Under the pieces are notes generated by a model, which saw only the letters and a list, made by a program, of their open reading frames with translations, was not told where the DNA came from and did no database searches. 64,000 bases of DNA from Geminicoccaceae bacterium (GTDB taxonomy: Bacteria > Pseudomonadota > Alphaproteobacteria > Geminicoccales > Geminicoccaceae), in NCBI GenBank assembly GCA_020638465.1, contig JACKIM010000001.1, positions 959,501 to 1,023,500 of the forward strand. The letters run 5' to 3'. Positions 57,124-64,000 of this stretch are shown one piece after another. The translations under genes were made by a program, and so were the position numbers. Position 1 is the first letter of the stretch. Every line of letters starts with the position of its first letter.

Positions 57124-57863
57124 GTATCTTTCCCGCTGTGACCTTTCCAGTATCGATAAGCTACCGGCACGAGGGCCAGTGCCACCAGTCCAAGGATCGG
57201 CATAACAACTTCCGGTTTCAAGAAGATTTGCATGTCGGGCTCTTCTCCGCGGTCGAAGAGCGCACCCAGCCCATTGCCCACGCTGGCATAGACCAGTCCG
57301 CCGGGGATGATGCCGATAAAAGTGGCGATGGTATAGGTACGCAGGCCGACGCCGAGAAAGGCCGGGACCAGATTGACCAGCCAGAACGGAAAGAGGGGAA
57401 CCAGCCGCAATACCAGAAGATAACTCATCGCATTTTCGGCAAACCCCCTTTCCATGCGGGCAAGCCATGGCCCCGCACGCCGGCGCAGGCCGTGGCCCAG
57501 CGAGCTGCGGGCGATGAGGAAGACCAGCACGGCACCCAGAGTGGCCCCCGACACTGCCAGCATTCCCCCCAGCCAGGTGCCGAACAGGAACCCGGCGGCA
57601 ATGGTGAGAAAGCTGGCGCCCGGCACCGATACCGCCGTGGCGGCCGCATAGACCAATACCATGATAAACGCCGAGACGACCGGCCTTTCCCGTGTCACGT
57701 CCTGAAGAGCCTGCCGATGGTCGCGCAGGGCGTCGAACGTCAGGTAGTGTTGCAGGTCCAGCACGTACGCCGCACCGATGCAGGCGATCAGGATCGCCAG
57801 AGGAATCCATCGTTTCCAGGCGGCCCTGTCACCGGGCGGGGAAGGTTTCCCGGCCGGGATCAT
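57120..57863 (-). CDS. TVP38/TMEM64 family (DedA-like) membrane protein
   Basis: The 247-residue protein has about five membrane helices and the SNARE-associated/DedA core: VYAAATAVSVPGASFLTIAA (around residue 75), FLFGTWLGGMLAVSGATLGA and RLVPLFPFWLVNLVPAFLG. Such proteins are thought to move lipids or ions across the membrane. The start overlaps the oxidoreductase stop by four bases; this pair recurs in proteobacteria and is sometimes fused, suggesting a common process. Confidence 0.88.
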   Translation of the reverse strand: MIPAGKPSPPGDRAAWKRWIPLAILIACIGAAYVLDLQHYLTFDALRDHRQALQDVTRERPVVSAFIMVLVYAAATAVSVPGASFLTIAAGFLFGTWLGGMLAVSGATLGAVLVFLIARSSLGHGLRRRAGPWLARMERGFAENAMSYLLVLRLVPLFPFWLVNLVPAFLGVGLRTYTIATFIGIIPGGLVYASVGNGLGALFDRGEEPDMQIFLKPEVVMPILGLVALALVPVAYRYWKGHSGKDT

Positions 57864-59302
57864 CCCAGCCTGGCCAGCCAGCGGACCAGCATCCGTGTCC
57901 GCGCGTTGAACAGTCTGGGAGTGTAGAACGAACCCGCCACCCGCTTGCCGATCTCGCTCAATGTCGGATAGGGAACCAGCATCGAAGCCAGTTTCGACAG
58001 CTTCATGTCCTGTTCGATGGCCATCACCCAGGGAAGGATCAGTTCTCCGGCATGGGCACCGACAATGGTCGCGCCGAGTACCTTCCCCTTCCGGGTAACA
58101 ACCAGCTTGATGCCGCCTTCCACCGCACCTTCGGCTCTTGCCCGATCATTTTCCGCAAACGGGGAATGGAGGATTTCGCAGACAATCCCCTTTTCCCGGG
58201 CTTCTTCCTCACTCAACCCCACATGGGCAAGTTCCGGATCGGTATAGGTCACCCGGGGAATGGCATCCTCGCGCATCCTTGCCGGAAGGCGGAACAAGGC
58301 ATTTCGGATGACAATCCCCGCCTGATGGCCGGCCACGTGGGTGAACTGCCACCTTCCGGTGACATCCCCGATGGCGAAAATGGTCTTGCGGGTGGTCCGG
58401 AGGCGTCCGTCGACGGTAACCCCGCGTCGATCATACTCGATACCGGCCGCATCCAGACCGAGATCCTCGATATTGGGTACCCTGCCGGCTGCGACCAGCA
58501 GATGCGTGCCCTCGATCCGCCCGATCCCGTTCCCGTCGCGGATGACGATCGAAGGCCCCTGCTCCACCCGCTCCACCTTTACGGAATCGCGGATGGCCAC
58601 GCCGTCACCGATGAGGCTCTCGCGCACGACGCGACGCATGTCCCCGTCGTCGCGGGCGAGCATGGGGCCTATATCGACCATGGTCACCGCCGAACCCAGA
58701 CGGTGGAAGGCCTGGGCCAGTTCGCAGCCGATGGGGCCGGCTCCGAGTATCAGCAGATGACCCGGCAATGTATCCAGATCGAAGACCGTCTCGTTCGTCA
58801 GGATATCAACACTTTCAAGACCCGGAACCGGCGGGATGGCCGCGCGCGAACCCGTGGCGATGACAAAGCGCCTCGCGCGAATGCGATGATTTCCAGCCAC
58901 GACCTCCCGTTCGCCGACAAAACGTCCATGCTCCCGGATGACCTGTACGCCCAGTCCCTCGAACCGCTCCGCACTGTCATGCGGCTCGATGGCCGCAATG
59001 ACGCGGTGGATATGGCGTCGCACCGAAGCCATGTCGACGCGAGGTTCCATCGCCTCGATACCGAATGCGGACGACGAGCGGACGACATGGGCGCGGTACG
59101 CGGCAGCGATCAGGCTTTTCGACGGCACGCAACCGTGGTTCAGGCAGTCTCCGCCCATTTTGGCCCGTTCGATCAATACGGTGCGCGCACCGAGCTGCGC
59201 CGCACCGGCGGCAACCGAAAGCCCGCCCGAGCCGGCACCCAGCACGCAGATGTCCGCATTCACCCGATCGACCATCATTCCACCAGACTTGTCCCGGATC
59301 AT
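57860..59302 (-). CDS. FAD-dependent disulfide oxidoreductase, mercuric-reductase/LpdA-like
   Basis: The 480-residue flavoprotein has ADICVLGAGSGGLSVAAGAA, the redox pair GGDCLNHGCVPSKSL (Cys, four residues, Cys), the NAD motif LLILGAGPIGCELAQAFHRL and FAIGDVTG. The C-terminal site reads VPYPTLSEIG: the catalytic His of lipoamide dehydrogenase (HxHPTLSE) is replaced, as in MerA-type enzymes. MerA's C-terminal Cys pair is absent, so neither function is proven. ATG 59302 is used; 59278 and 59275 are alternatives. It heads the overlapping chain with TVP38, sulfotransferase and ybaK. Confidence 0.87.
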   Translation of the reverse strand: MIRDKSGGMMVDRVNADICVLGAGSGGLSVAAGAAQLGARTVLIERAKMGGDCLNHGCVPSKSLIAAAYRAHVVRSSSAFGIEAMEPRVDMASVRRHIHRVIAAIEPHDSAERFEGLGVQVIREHGRFVGEREVVAGNHRIRARRFVIATGSRAAIPPVPGLESVDILTNETVFDLDTLPGHLLILGAGPIGCELAQAFHRLGSAVTMVDIGPMLARDDGDMRRVVRESLIGDGVAIRDSVKVERVEQGPSIVIRDGNGIGRIEGTHLLVAAGRVPNIEDLGLDAAGIEYDRRGVTVDGRLRTTRKTIFAIGDVTGRWQFTHVAGHQAGIVIRNALFRLPARMREDAIPRVTYTDPELAHVGLSEEEAREKGIVCEILHSPFAENDRARAEGAVEGGIKLVVTRKGKVLGATIVGAHAGELILPWVMAIEQDMKLSKLASMLVPYPTLSEIGKRVAGSFYTPRLFNARTRMLVRWLARLG

Positions 59303-59370
59303 TTTTCACGACAGATACTCCTGCGAAGCCGCACGAACCAGTATTCCGACATCGAGAGAGAAACACGATC

Positions 59371-59874
59371 GTGAGAACCCGCAGTGAATTGATGAACTAT
59401 CTCGGGGATCAGGGTATCGAGGTCACGACGACCGACCATCCTCCGGTCTTCACGGTGGAGGACGCCCGGGAACATACCGGCCACCTCGAAGGCGGTCACG
59501 TCAAGAACCTGTTCCTGGTCGACAAGACGGGCGATTACTGGCTGGTGACCTGCAGCGACGAGCAGCAGATCAAGGTGAACGGTCTCGCAAGACTTCTGGG
59601 GGCGCCGCGTTTCTCATTCGCGAAGCCCGAGCCGTTGCTGGAGATTCTCGGTGTGCGGCCCGGATCGGTCACACCGCTGGCGCTCATCAATGACGATGCC
59701 CGCAAGGTGCGGGTCGTGCTCGACGAAAAGATGCTGCGCCACGAGAAGATCAACGTTCACCCGCTGGAGAATACGGCGACGACGACGCTGCGCAGCGCGG
59801 ACCTTCTCGGTTTCATCCGCTCGCTGGGTTACGAACCCGCCATCGTCGATCTCGACGGTTCTCTCACTGCTTGA
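59371..59874 (+). CDS. proX: Prolyl-tRNA editing protein (ProX, YbaK-superfamily)
   Basis: The 167-residue protein is a free-standing aminoacyl-tRNA editing domain that removes alanine or another wrong residue from tRNA(Pro). It shows TTDHPPVFTVEDAREHTG (residues 20-37), the catalytic Lys in HVKNLFLVDKTGDYWLV and RPGSVTPLALINDD. I use GTG 59371 because VRTRSELMNYL matches the usual family start; an ATG eight codons later is possible. It is divergent from the oxidoreductase gene and unrelated to the riboswitch that follows. Confidence 0.9.
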   Translation: MRTRSELMNYLGDQGIEVTTTDHPPVFTVEDAREHTGHLEGGHVKNLFLVDKTGDYWLVTCSDEQQIKVNGLARLLGAPRFSFAKPEPLLEILGVRPGSVTPLALINDDARKVRVVLDEKMLRHEKINVHPLENTATTTLRSADLLGFIRSLGYEPAIVDLDGSLTA

Positions 59875-59913
59875 CCGCCTCGCGGCAGTCACGCAAGATG
59901 TCGCTGATCCGTT

Positions 59914-60127
59914 GGGATACAGGGAGAGATCGTTCGCTCGATGCGCGCGACGCCGAAGGAGCAACCGCCCCGGAAACTCTCAGGCAAAAGGACCGGTATC
60001 CGGAAAGGATCCTCTGGAGAGCGGGCACGTCCTCGTGATTGTGCTCCACCGAAGGGGAGAGGTGCCCGTCTCCGACATCGTGTCGCCGGCATCTCGTCAA
60101 TCTCTCAGGTTCTAGACAGAGGGGGCA
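59914..60127 (+). promoter_or_regulatory. Tandem glycine riboswitch upstream of gcvT
   Basis: Two glycine aptamers lie in series. In the first, GGATAC (59915-59920) can pair with GTATCC near 59997. It encloses GGGAGAGA, CGCCGAAGGAGCAA and CTCTCAGGCAAAAGGACC. In the second, CCTCTGGAGAGC pairs with GACAGAGGGG and encloses CACCGAAGGGG and AATCTCTCAGG. This is the classical cooperative ON switch for glycine cleavage genes. About 50 bases separate it from the gcvT start, with no clear terminator, so translational control is likely. Confidence 0.93.
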
Positions 60128-60176
60128 CAATCCGAGGCGATGGACGCCTTGGAGGTGCTGCTTGAGGTCGAACCTG

Positions 60177-61307
60177 ATGAGTGATACGCGCCCGGCTGAA
60201 GATCTGAAGAAAACTCCGTTGCACGATCTGCATCTGGAACTCGGTGGGCGCATGGTGCCGTTCGCCGGCTGGTCCATGCCCGTGCAATACCCCTCGGGTA
60301 TCCTGGCCGAACACAATCAGTGTCGGCGGAAGGCGGCGCTGTTCGATGTCTCGCACATGGGCCAGCTGCACATCGTCGGCGATGGCGCGGCCGAGCGCAT
60401 GGAGACGCTGGTGCCCGGCGAGATACGGGCCCTGAAGCCGGGCCGTGCGCGTTATACCATGCTGACCAATGACGAAGGCGGCATCCGTGACGATCTGATC
60501 GTGACCCGGACCGGAAACGGCCTGTTCGTCGTGGTCAATGCGGGTTGCCGCGATGCCGATACCGCCCTGATCCGTGCTGCGATGGAACCGGACTTGAGCG
60601 TTGCGGAACTCGCCGACAGGGCCCTGCTCGCCCTCCAGGGACCGGCGGCCGCGACCGTACTCGGAAGGCTGTGCCCGGAGGTTGCCGACCTGGCCTTCAT
60701 GCAGAGTGCGGAGTTCGACGTTTCAGGACTTTCCTGCCGTGTGTCCCGGTTGGGCTATACCGGCGAGGACGGTTACGAGATTTCGGTGCACGCGGACCAC
60801 GCGGTCAAGCTGGCGCGCACGCTGCTGGCAGCCGAGGAGGTCGAGCCAGCAGGGTTGGGCGCCCGCGACAGCCTGCGACTGGAAGCGGGACTGTGCCTCT
60901 ACGGTCACGACATTGATACCACGACCACGCCGATCGAGGCGGGCCTGCGCTGGACCATCGGCAAGCGGCGTGCAGCGGAGGGCGGCTTCCCCGGTCATGA
61001 GCGCATTCTCGCCGAAATGCACAACAGCCCCGAACGCAAGCTTGTGGGACTCCGGCCAGACGGCCGGGCTCCCGTGCGCGAGGGAGCGGAAGTGCAGGAC
61101 AGGGACGGCCATATCATCGGCAAGGTCACCAGCGGAGCGTTCGGACCGACAGTCGGCGGCCCCGTTGCCATGGGTTACCTGACCCTTGCCCGTTCGCAGA
61201 CCGGAGAAACCGTCAACGTCATCCTGCGTGGCAAACCCGTTCCCGCGACTGTCACCGCCATGCCATTCGTGCCCCATAACTACCATCGCAAGGAGATCAA
61301 GGGATGA
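60177..61307 (+). CDS. gcvT: Aminomethyltransferase (glycine cleavage T protein)
   Basis: GcvT passes the aminomethyl carbon from lipoyl-GcvH to tetrahydrofolate, releasing ammonia. The 376-residue protein shows LHDLHLELGGRMVPFAGWSM, SHMGQLHIVGDGAAERME, the folate-site Asp/Arg region RLGYTGEDGYEI and the C-terminal barrel VTSGAFGPTVGGPVAMGYL. ATG 60177 has GAGGT upstream. It is the first gene under the riboswitch and overlaps gcvH by four bases. Confidence 0.96.
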   Translation: MSDTRPAEDLKKTPLHDLHLELGGRMVPFAGWSMPVQYPSGILAEHNQCRRKAALFDVSHMGQLHIVGDGAAERMETLVPGEIRALKPGRARYTMLTNDEGGIRDDLIVTRTGNGLFVVVNAGCRDADTALIRAAMEPDLSVAELADRALLALQGPAAATVLGRLCPEVADLAFMQSAEFDVSGLSCRVSRLGYTGEDGYEISVHADHAVKLARTLLAAEEVEPAGLGARDSLRLEAGLCLYGHDIDTTTTPIEAGLRWTIGKRRAAEGGFPGHERILAEMHNSPERKLVGLRPDGRAPVREGAEVQDRDGHIIGKVTSGAFGPTVGGPVAMGYLTLARSQTGETVNVILRGKPVPATVTAMPFVPHNYHRKEIKG

Positions 61308-61678
61308 GCCTGTATTTCAGCAAGGACCACGAGTGGGTGTCCGTCGATGGCGACATCGCCACCATCGGCATCACCAACCACGCGCAGGAACAGCTCGGTG
61401 ACGTGGTCTATGTCGAGTTGCCCGACGTGGGTCGCACGCTCAAGAAGGGCGAGGAAAGTGCCGTGGTCGAGAGCGTGAAGGCTGCCAGCGAGATCTATGC
61501 AGCGATCGGTGGCGAGGTTTGCGAGGCCAATCAGGCGATCAGCGACAGCCCGGAAAAGGTCAACGAGGACGCCGAGGGCGATGCCTGGTTCTTCAAGGTC
61601 AAGATCGCCGACAAGGGTGAACTCGGCGACCTGATGAACCGCGAGCAGTACGACGCCTATCTCGAAACGATCAGCTGA
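61304..61678 (+). CDS. gcvH: Glycine cleavage H protein
   Basis: GcvH carries the lipoyl arm that shuttles between P, T and L proteins. The 124-residue protein has the lipoylation Lys59 in ESAVVESVKAASEIYAA and the family ending DLMNREQYDAYLETIS. It overlaps gcvT and is followed after 25 bases by gcvP. Confidence 0.97.
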   Translation: MSLYFSKDHEWVSVDGDIATIGITNHAQEQLGDVVYVELPDVGRTLKKGEESAVVESVKAASEIYAAIGGEVCEANQAISDSPEKVNEDAEGDAWFFKVKIADKGELGDLMNREQYDAYLETIS

Positions 61679-61703
61679 AACACGAAGGACGAGAAGCAAG
61701 CCC

Positions 61704-64000
61704 ATGTCCAAGACCCGCCCGACCCTGGAACAGCTCGAGCGCAGCGATGACTTCATCGACCGTCACATAGGACCGCGTGGCGAAGATCTGCAGGCGATGC
61801 TTGATGTGGTCGGTGCCGGGTCGCTGGACGATCTGATCGACCAGACGGTTCCGAAGAAGATCCGGCTGAACCGGCCGCTCGACCTTCCCCCTGCCCGTTC
61901 GGAACGTGAGACCATCTCGTATCTGCGAAAGATGATGGAGCGCAACGAGGTGTTCGTGTCGATGATCGGCACCGGTTATTACGGCACCATCGTTCCGGGT
62001 GTCGTCACCCGCCGCATCCTCGAAAACCCCGGCTGGTACACGGCCTATACGCCCTATCAGGCGGAAATCAGCCAGGGACGGCTGGAAGCGATCCTCAATT
62101 TCCAGCAAATGATATGTGATATCACGGCGATGGATATCGCCAACGCCTCGCTGCTCGACGAAGGCACGGCGGCAGCCGAAGCCATGGCGATGGCTCATCG
62201 TACCAGCAAGGCCAAGAACGACACCTTCCTCGCGGACGAGCGCTGCCATCCGCAGACTTTGGGTGTGCTCCGGACCCGGGCCCGTTCGCTTGGTATCGAC
62301 CTGCGCATCGGCAAGGTCGAGGAACTGGTCGAGAGCACCGAATGCTTCGGTGGACTGGTCCAATACCCGGATACCTATGGTGTCCTGCGCGATCCGACCG
62401 CGGTGATTGAAAAACTCCATGGAAAGAAGGCGCTCGCGATTGTCGCATCCGACCTGCTCGCGCTCTGCATGATCAAGCCGCCGGGTGAAATGGGTGCGGA
62501 CGTGGTGCTCGGTTCGGCCCAGAGGTTCGGCGTTCCCATGGGCTATGGCGGACCCCATGCGGCCTTCTTCGCCACACGCGAGGCCTACAAGCGATCCATG
62601 CCGGGCCGCATCATCGGCGTATCGGTGGACAGCGCCGGCCGCCCTGCCCTGCGCATGGCACTCCAGACCCGCGAGCAGCACATCCGACGCGAGAAGGCGA
62701 CGAGCAACATCTGCACCGCCCAGGTACTGCTGGCCGTCATCGCGGGCATGTATGCCGTCTATCACGGTCCCGAAGGTCTCAAACGGATTGCGCGACGCAT
62801 TCACCGAATGGCGAAGATCCTGCGTGCGGGACTCCTGGAACTCGGCTTCGATGTCGAGGACGAGATCTTCTTCGATACCATTACCGTGCGCGTTCCCGGC
62901 CAGGCCGAGCGTATCGCCGCACGGGCCCGCGAGGGTCATATCAATCTGCGCGTGATCGACCGCGACCGAATCGGTATCGCCCTCGACGAAACCACGCGCC
63001 GCAGCGAAGTCAAGGCCCTGTGGAAGGTCTTCTCGCGCAAGGCGCCGGACAGGCTGAGCGTTGCGGCGATGGACGAGAAGGTCGGCACGATGCTCTTCCC
63101 CGAAGCGCTGCGGCGTACCTCGTCGTTCCTCGATCATCCGGTCTTCCATCTCTATCACGGCGAAACCGAGATGCTTCGGTACCTGCGCAGGTTGCAGGCC
63201 AAGGATATCTCACTCGACCGGTCGATGATCCCGCTCGGGTCATGTACGATGAAACTGAATGCCACCACCGAGATGGAACCGGTGACATGGCGGGATGTTG
63301 CCCATCTGCATCCCTTCTGCCCGCTGGAACAGGCTCAGGGCTACGAACAGCTCTTCGAGGAGCTTGAGGACTGGCTCGCTGAAATCACCGGCTTCGATGC
63401 GGTCTCGCTGCAACCCAATGCCGGCAGTCAGGGAGAATACACCGGATTGCTGGTGATCAAGCGGTATCTCGAAAGGTCGGGCCAGAGCGAGCGTGATATC
63501 TGCCTCATCCCTTCATCCGCACATGGCACCAATCCCGCCAGTGCAGTACTCGCCGGATTGCGGGTCGTGGTGGTCGGCTGCGATGAGAACGGCAATGTCG
63601 ATGTCGAGGATCTCAGGGCCAAGGCTGCGCAGCATGCGGACAGGCTCGCCGCGCTGATGGTCACCTACCCGTCGACGCATGGCGTGTTCGAGGAAGCCAT
63701 CGTCGATATCTGCCAGATCGTGCATGACCACGGTGGGCAGGTTTATCTCGATGGCGCCAATCTCAACGCGCAAGTGGGTGTCTGCCGGCCCGGAGATTAC
63801 GGGGCCGATGTCAGCCATATCAACCTGCACAAGACATTCTGCATCCCGCATGGCGGTGGCGGACCGGGAATGGGACCGATCGGCGTCAAGTCCCACCTGG
63901 CACCGTTCCTTCCCGACCACCCTGTGGTCAAGGGCGTCAATCCCGCCGCCTCCGGCGATGAGCCGGTCGGCAACGTGTCGGCCGCCCCGTGGGGTTCGGC
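61704..64000 (+). CDS. gcvP: Glycine dehydrogenase (decarboxylating) P protein, partial at window end
   Basis: GcvP is the PLP enzyme that decarboxylates glycine and loads the aminomethyl group onto GcvH. The visible 765 residues start DFIDRHIGPRGEDLQAMLDV and contain GYYGTIVPGVVTRRILENPG, SFLDHPVFHLYHGETEMLRY and PLGSCTMKLNATTEMEPV. The PLP Lys710 lies in NLHKTFCIPHGGGGPGMGP. It is the single-chain form of about 950 residues, not the split alpha/beta form; the C terminus lies beyond the window. Confidence 0.97.
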   Translation, partial: MSKTRPTLEQLERSDDFIDRHIGPRGEDLQAMLDVVGAGSLDDLIDQTVPKKIRLNRPLDLPPARSERETISYLRKMMERNEVFVSMIGTGYYGTIVPGVVTRRILENPGWYTAYTPYQAEISQGRLEAILNFQQMICDITAMDIANASLLDEGTAAAEAMAMAHRTSKAKNDTFLADERCHPQTLGVLRTRARSLGIDLRIGKVEELVESTECFGGLVQYPDTYGVLRDPTAVIEKLHGKKALAIVASDLLALCMIKPPGEMGADVVLGSAQRFGVPMGYGGPHAAFFATREAYKRSMPGRIIGVSVDSAGRPALRMALQTREQHIRREKATSNICTAQVLLAVIAGMYAVYHGPEGLKRIARRIHRMAKILRAGLLELGFDVEDEIFFDTITVRVPGQAERIAARAREGHINLRVIDRDRIGIALDETTRRSEVKALWKVFSRKAPDRLSVAAMDEKVGTMLFPEALRRTSSFLDHPVFHLYHGETEMLRYLRRLQAKDISLDRSMIPLGSCTMKLNATTEMEPVTWRDVAHLHPFCPLEQAQGYEQLFEELEDWLAEITGFDAVSLQPNAGSQGEYTGLLVIKRYLERSGQSERDICLIPSSAHGTNPASAVLAGLRVVVVGCDENGNVDVEDLRAKAAQHADRLAALMVTYPSTHGVFEEAIVDICQIVHDHGGQVYLDGANLNAQVGVCRPGDYGADVSHINLHKTFCIPHGGGGPGMGPIGVKSHLAPFLPDHPVVKGVNPAASGDEPVGNVSAAPWGS

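Noticed and set aside
56371..57810. 479-residue version of the sulfotransferase
   Set aside because: The first 229 residues are the shifted-frame shadow of the TVP38 gene on the same strand. The real domain begins at the TTG at 57123.

Overview
The window reads as chromosomal DNA of a GC-rich alphaproteobacterium. The signs are: high GC with strong G/C third positions; a radA-cvpA-purF-SDR order; hslVU behind an RpoH-like promoter of alphaproteobacterial type; an EcfG-like general-stress promoter; a two-subunit methylmalonyl-CoA mutase; and a tandem glycine riboswitch in front of gcvTHP. No tRNA, rRNA, CRISPR array, insertion sequence or prophage was recognised. The species cannot be named from the sequence alone.

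Layout. 0.05-2.6 kb: two sugar-type ABC permeases and a glutathione transferase. 2.7-5.1 kb: class III alcohol dehydrogenase (formaldehyde detoxification) and an isopropylmalate/isocitrate-type dehydrogenase. 5.3-19.9 kb: twelve genes, all on the minus strand and closely spaced. They encode a GlxA-type AraC regulator, a four-component betaine-type ABC importer, a carbon-nitrogen hydrolase, acyl-CoA dehydrogenase, acyl-CoA ligase, enoyl-CoA hydratase, an MmgE/PrpD protein, a non-pyrrolysine MttB-family methyltransferase and a dimethylglycine/sarcosine-dehydrogenase-like flavoprotein. This is the most interesting block. I infer a pathway that imports a quaternary-amine acid, processes its chain as a CoA ester and strips N-methyl groups. 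20.3-21.6 kb: small stress and envelope proteins, including a csbD gene broken by one missing base. 22-27.9 kb: a complete RND efflux operon. 28.1-30.4 kb: a GntR regulator divergent from nagA across an AT-rich intergenic region. 30.4-34.7 kb: SDR, purF, cvpA, radA. 34.8-37.5 kb: modABC.

37.5-40.3 kb: an AT-rich regulatory stretch with a paired palindrome and a possible small RNA, a small hypothetical gene, then hslVU. 40.3-46.4 kb: alg8-alg44-algL-like genes of a c-di-GMP-controlled exopolysaccharide synthase, plus a polytopic permease. 46.5-51.6 kb: a di-heme cytochrome of the MauG/RoxA-like kind, a 63-residue protein, an EamA transporter, a fumarylacetoacetase-fold hydrolase and an uncertain hypothetical gene. 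51.7-55.7 kb: methylmalonyl-CoA mutase. 55.9-59.3 kb: four overlapping genes (FAD oxidoreductase, TVP38 membrane protein, sulfotransferase, YbaK). 59.4-64 kb: a prolyl-tRNA editing protein, a glycine riboswitch, gcvT, gcvH and gcvP, which runs off the window.

These parts could connect: demethylation of a betaine gives dimethylglycine, sarcosine, glycine, one-carbon units on folate and formaldehyde. The glycine cleavage system under a glycine riboswitch and the glutathione-dependent formaldehyde dehydrogenase, both in this window, would handle those products. That connection is inference; each gene identity rests on the translated sequence.
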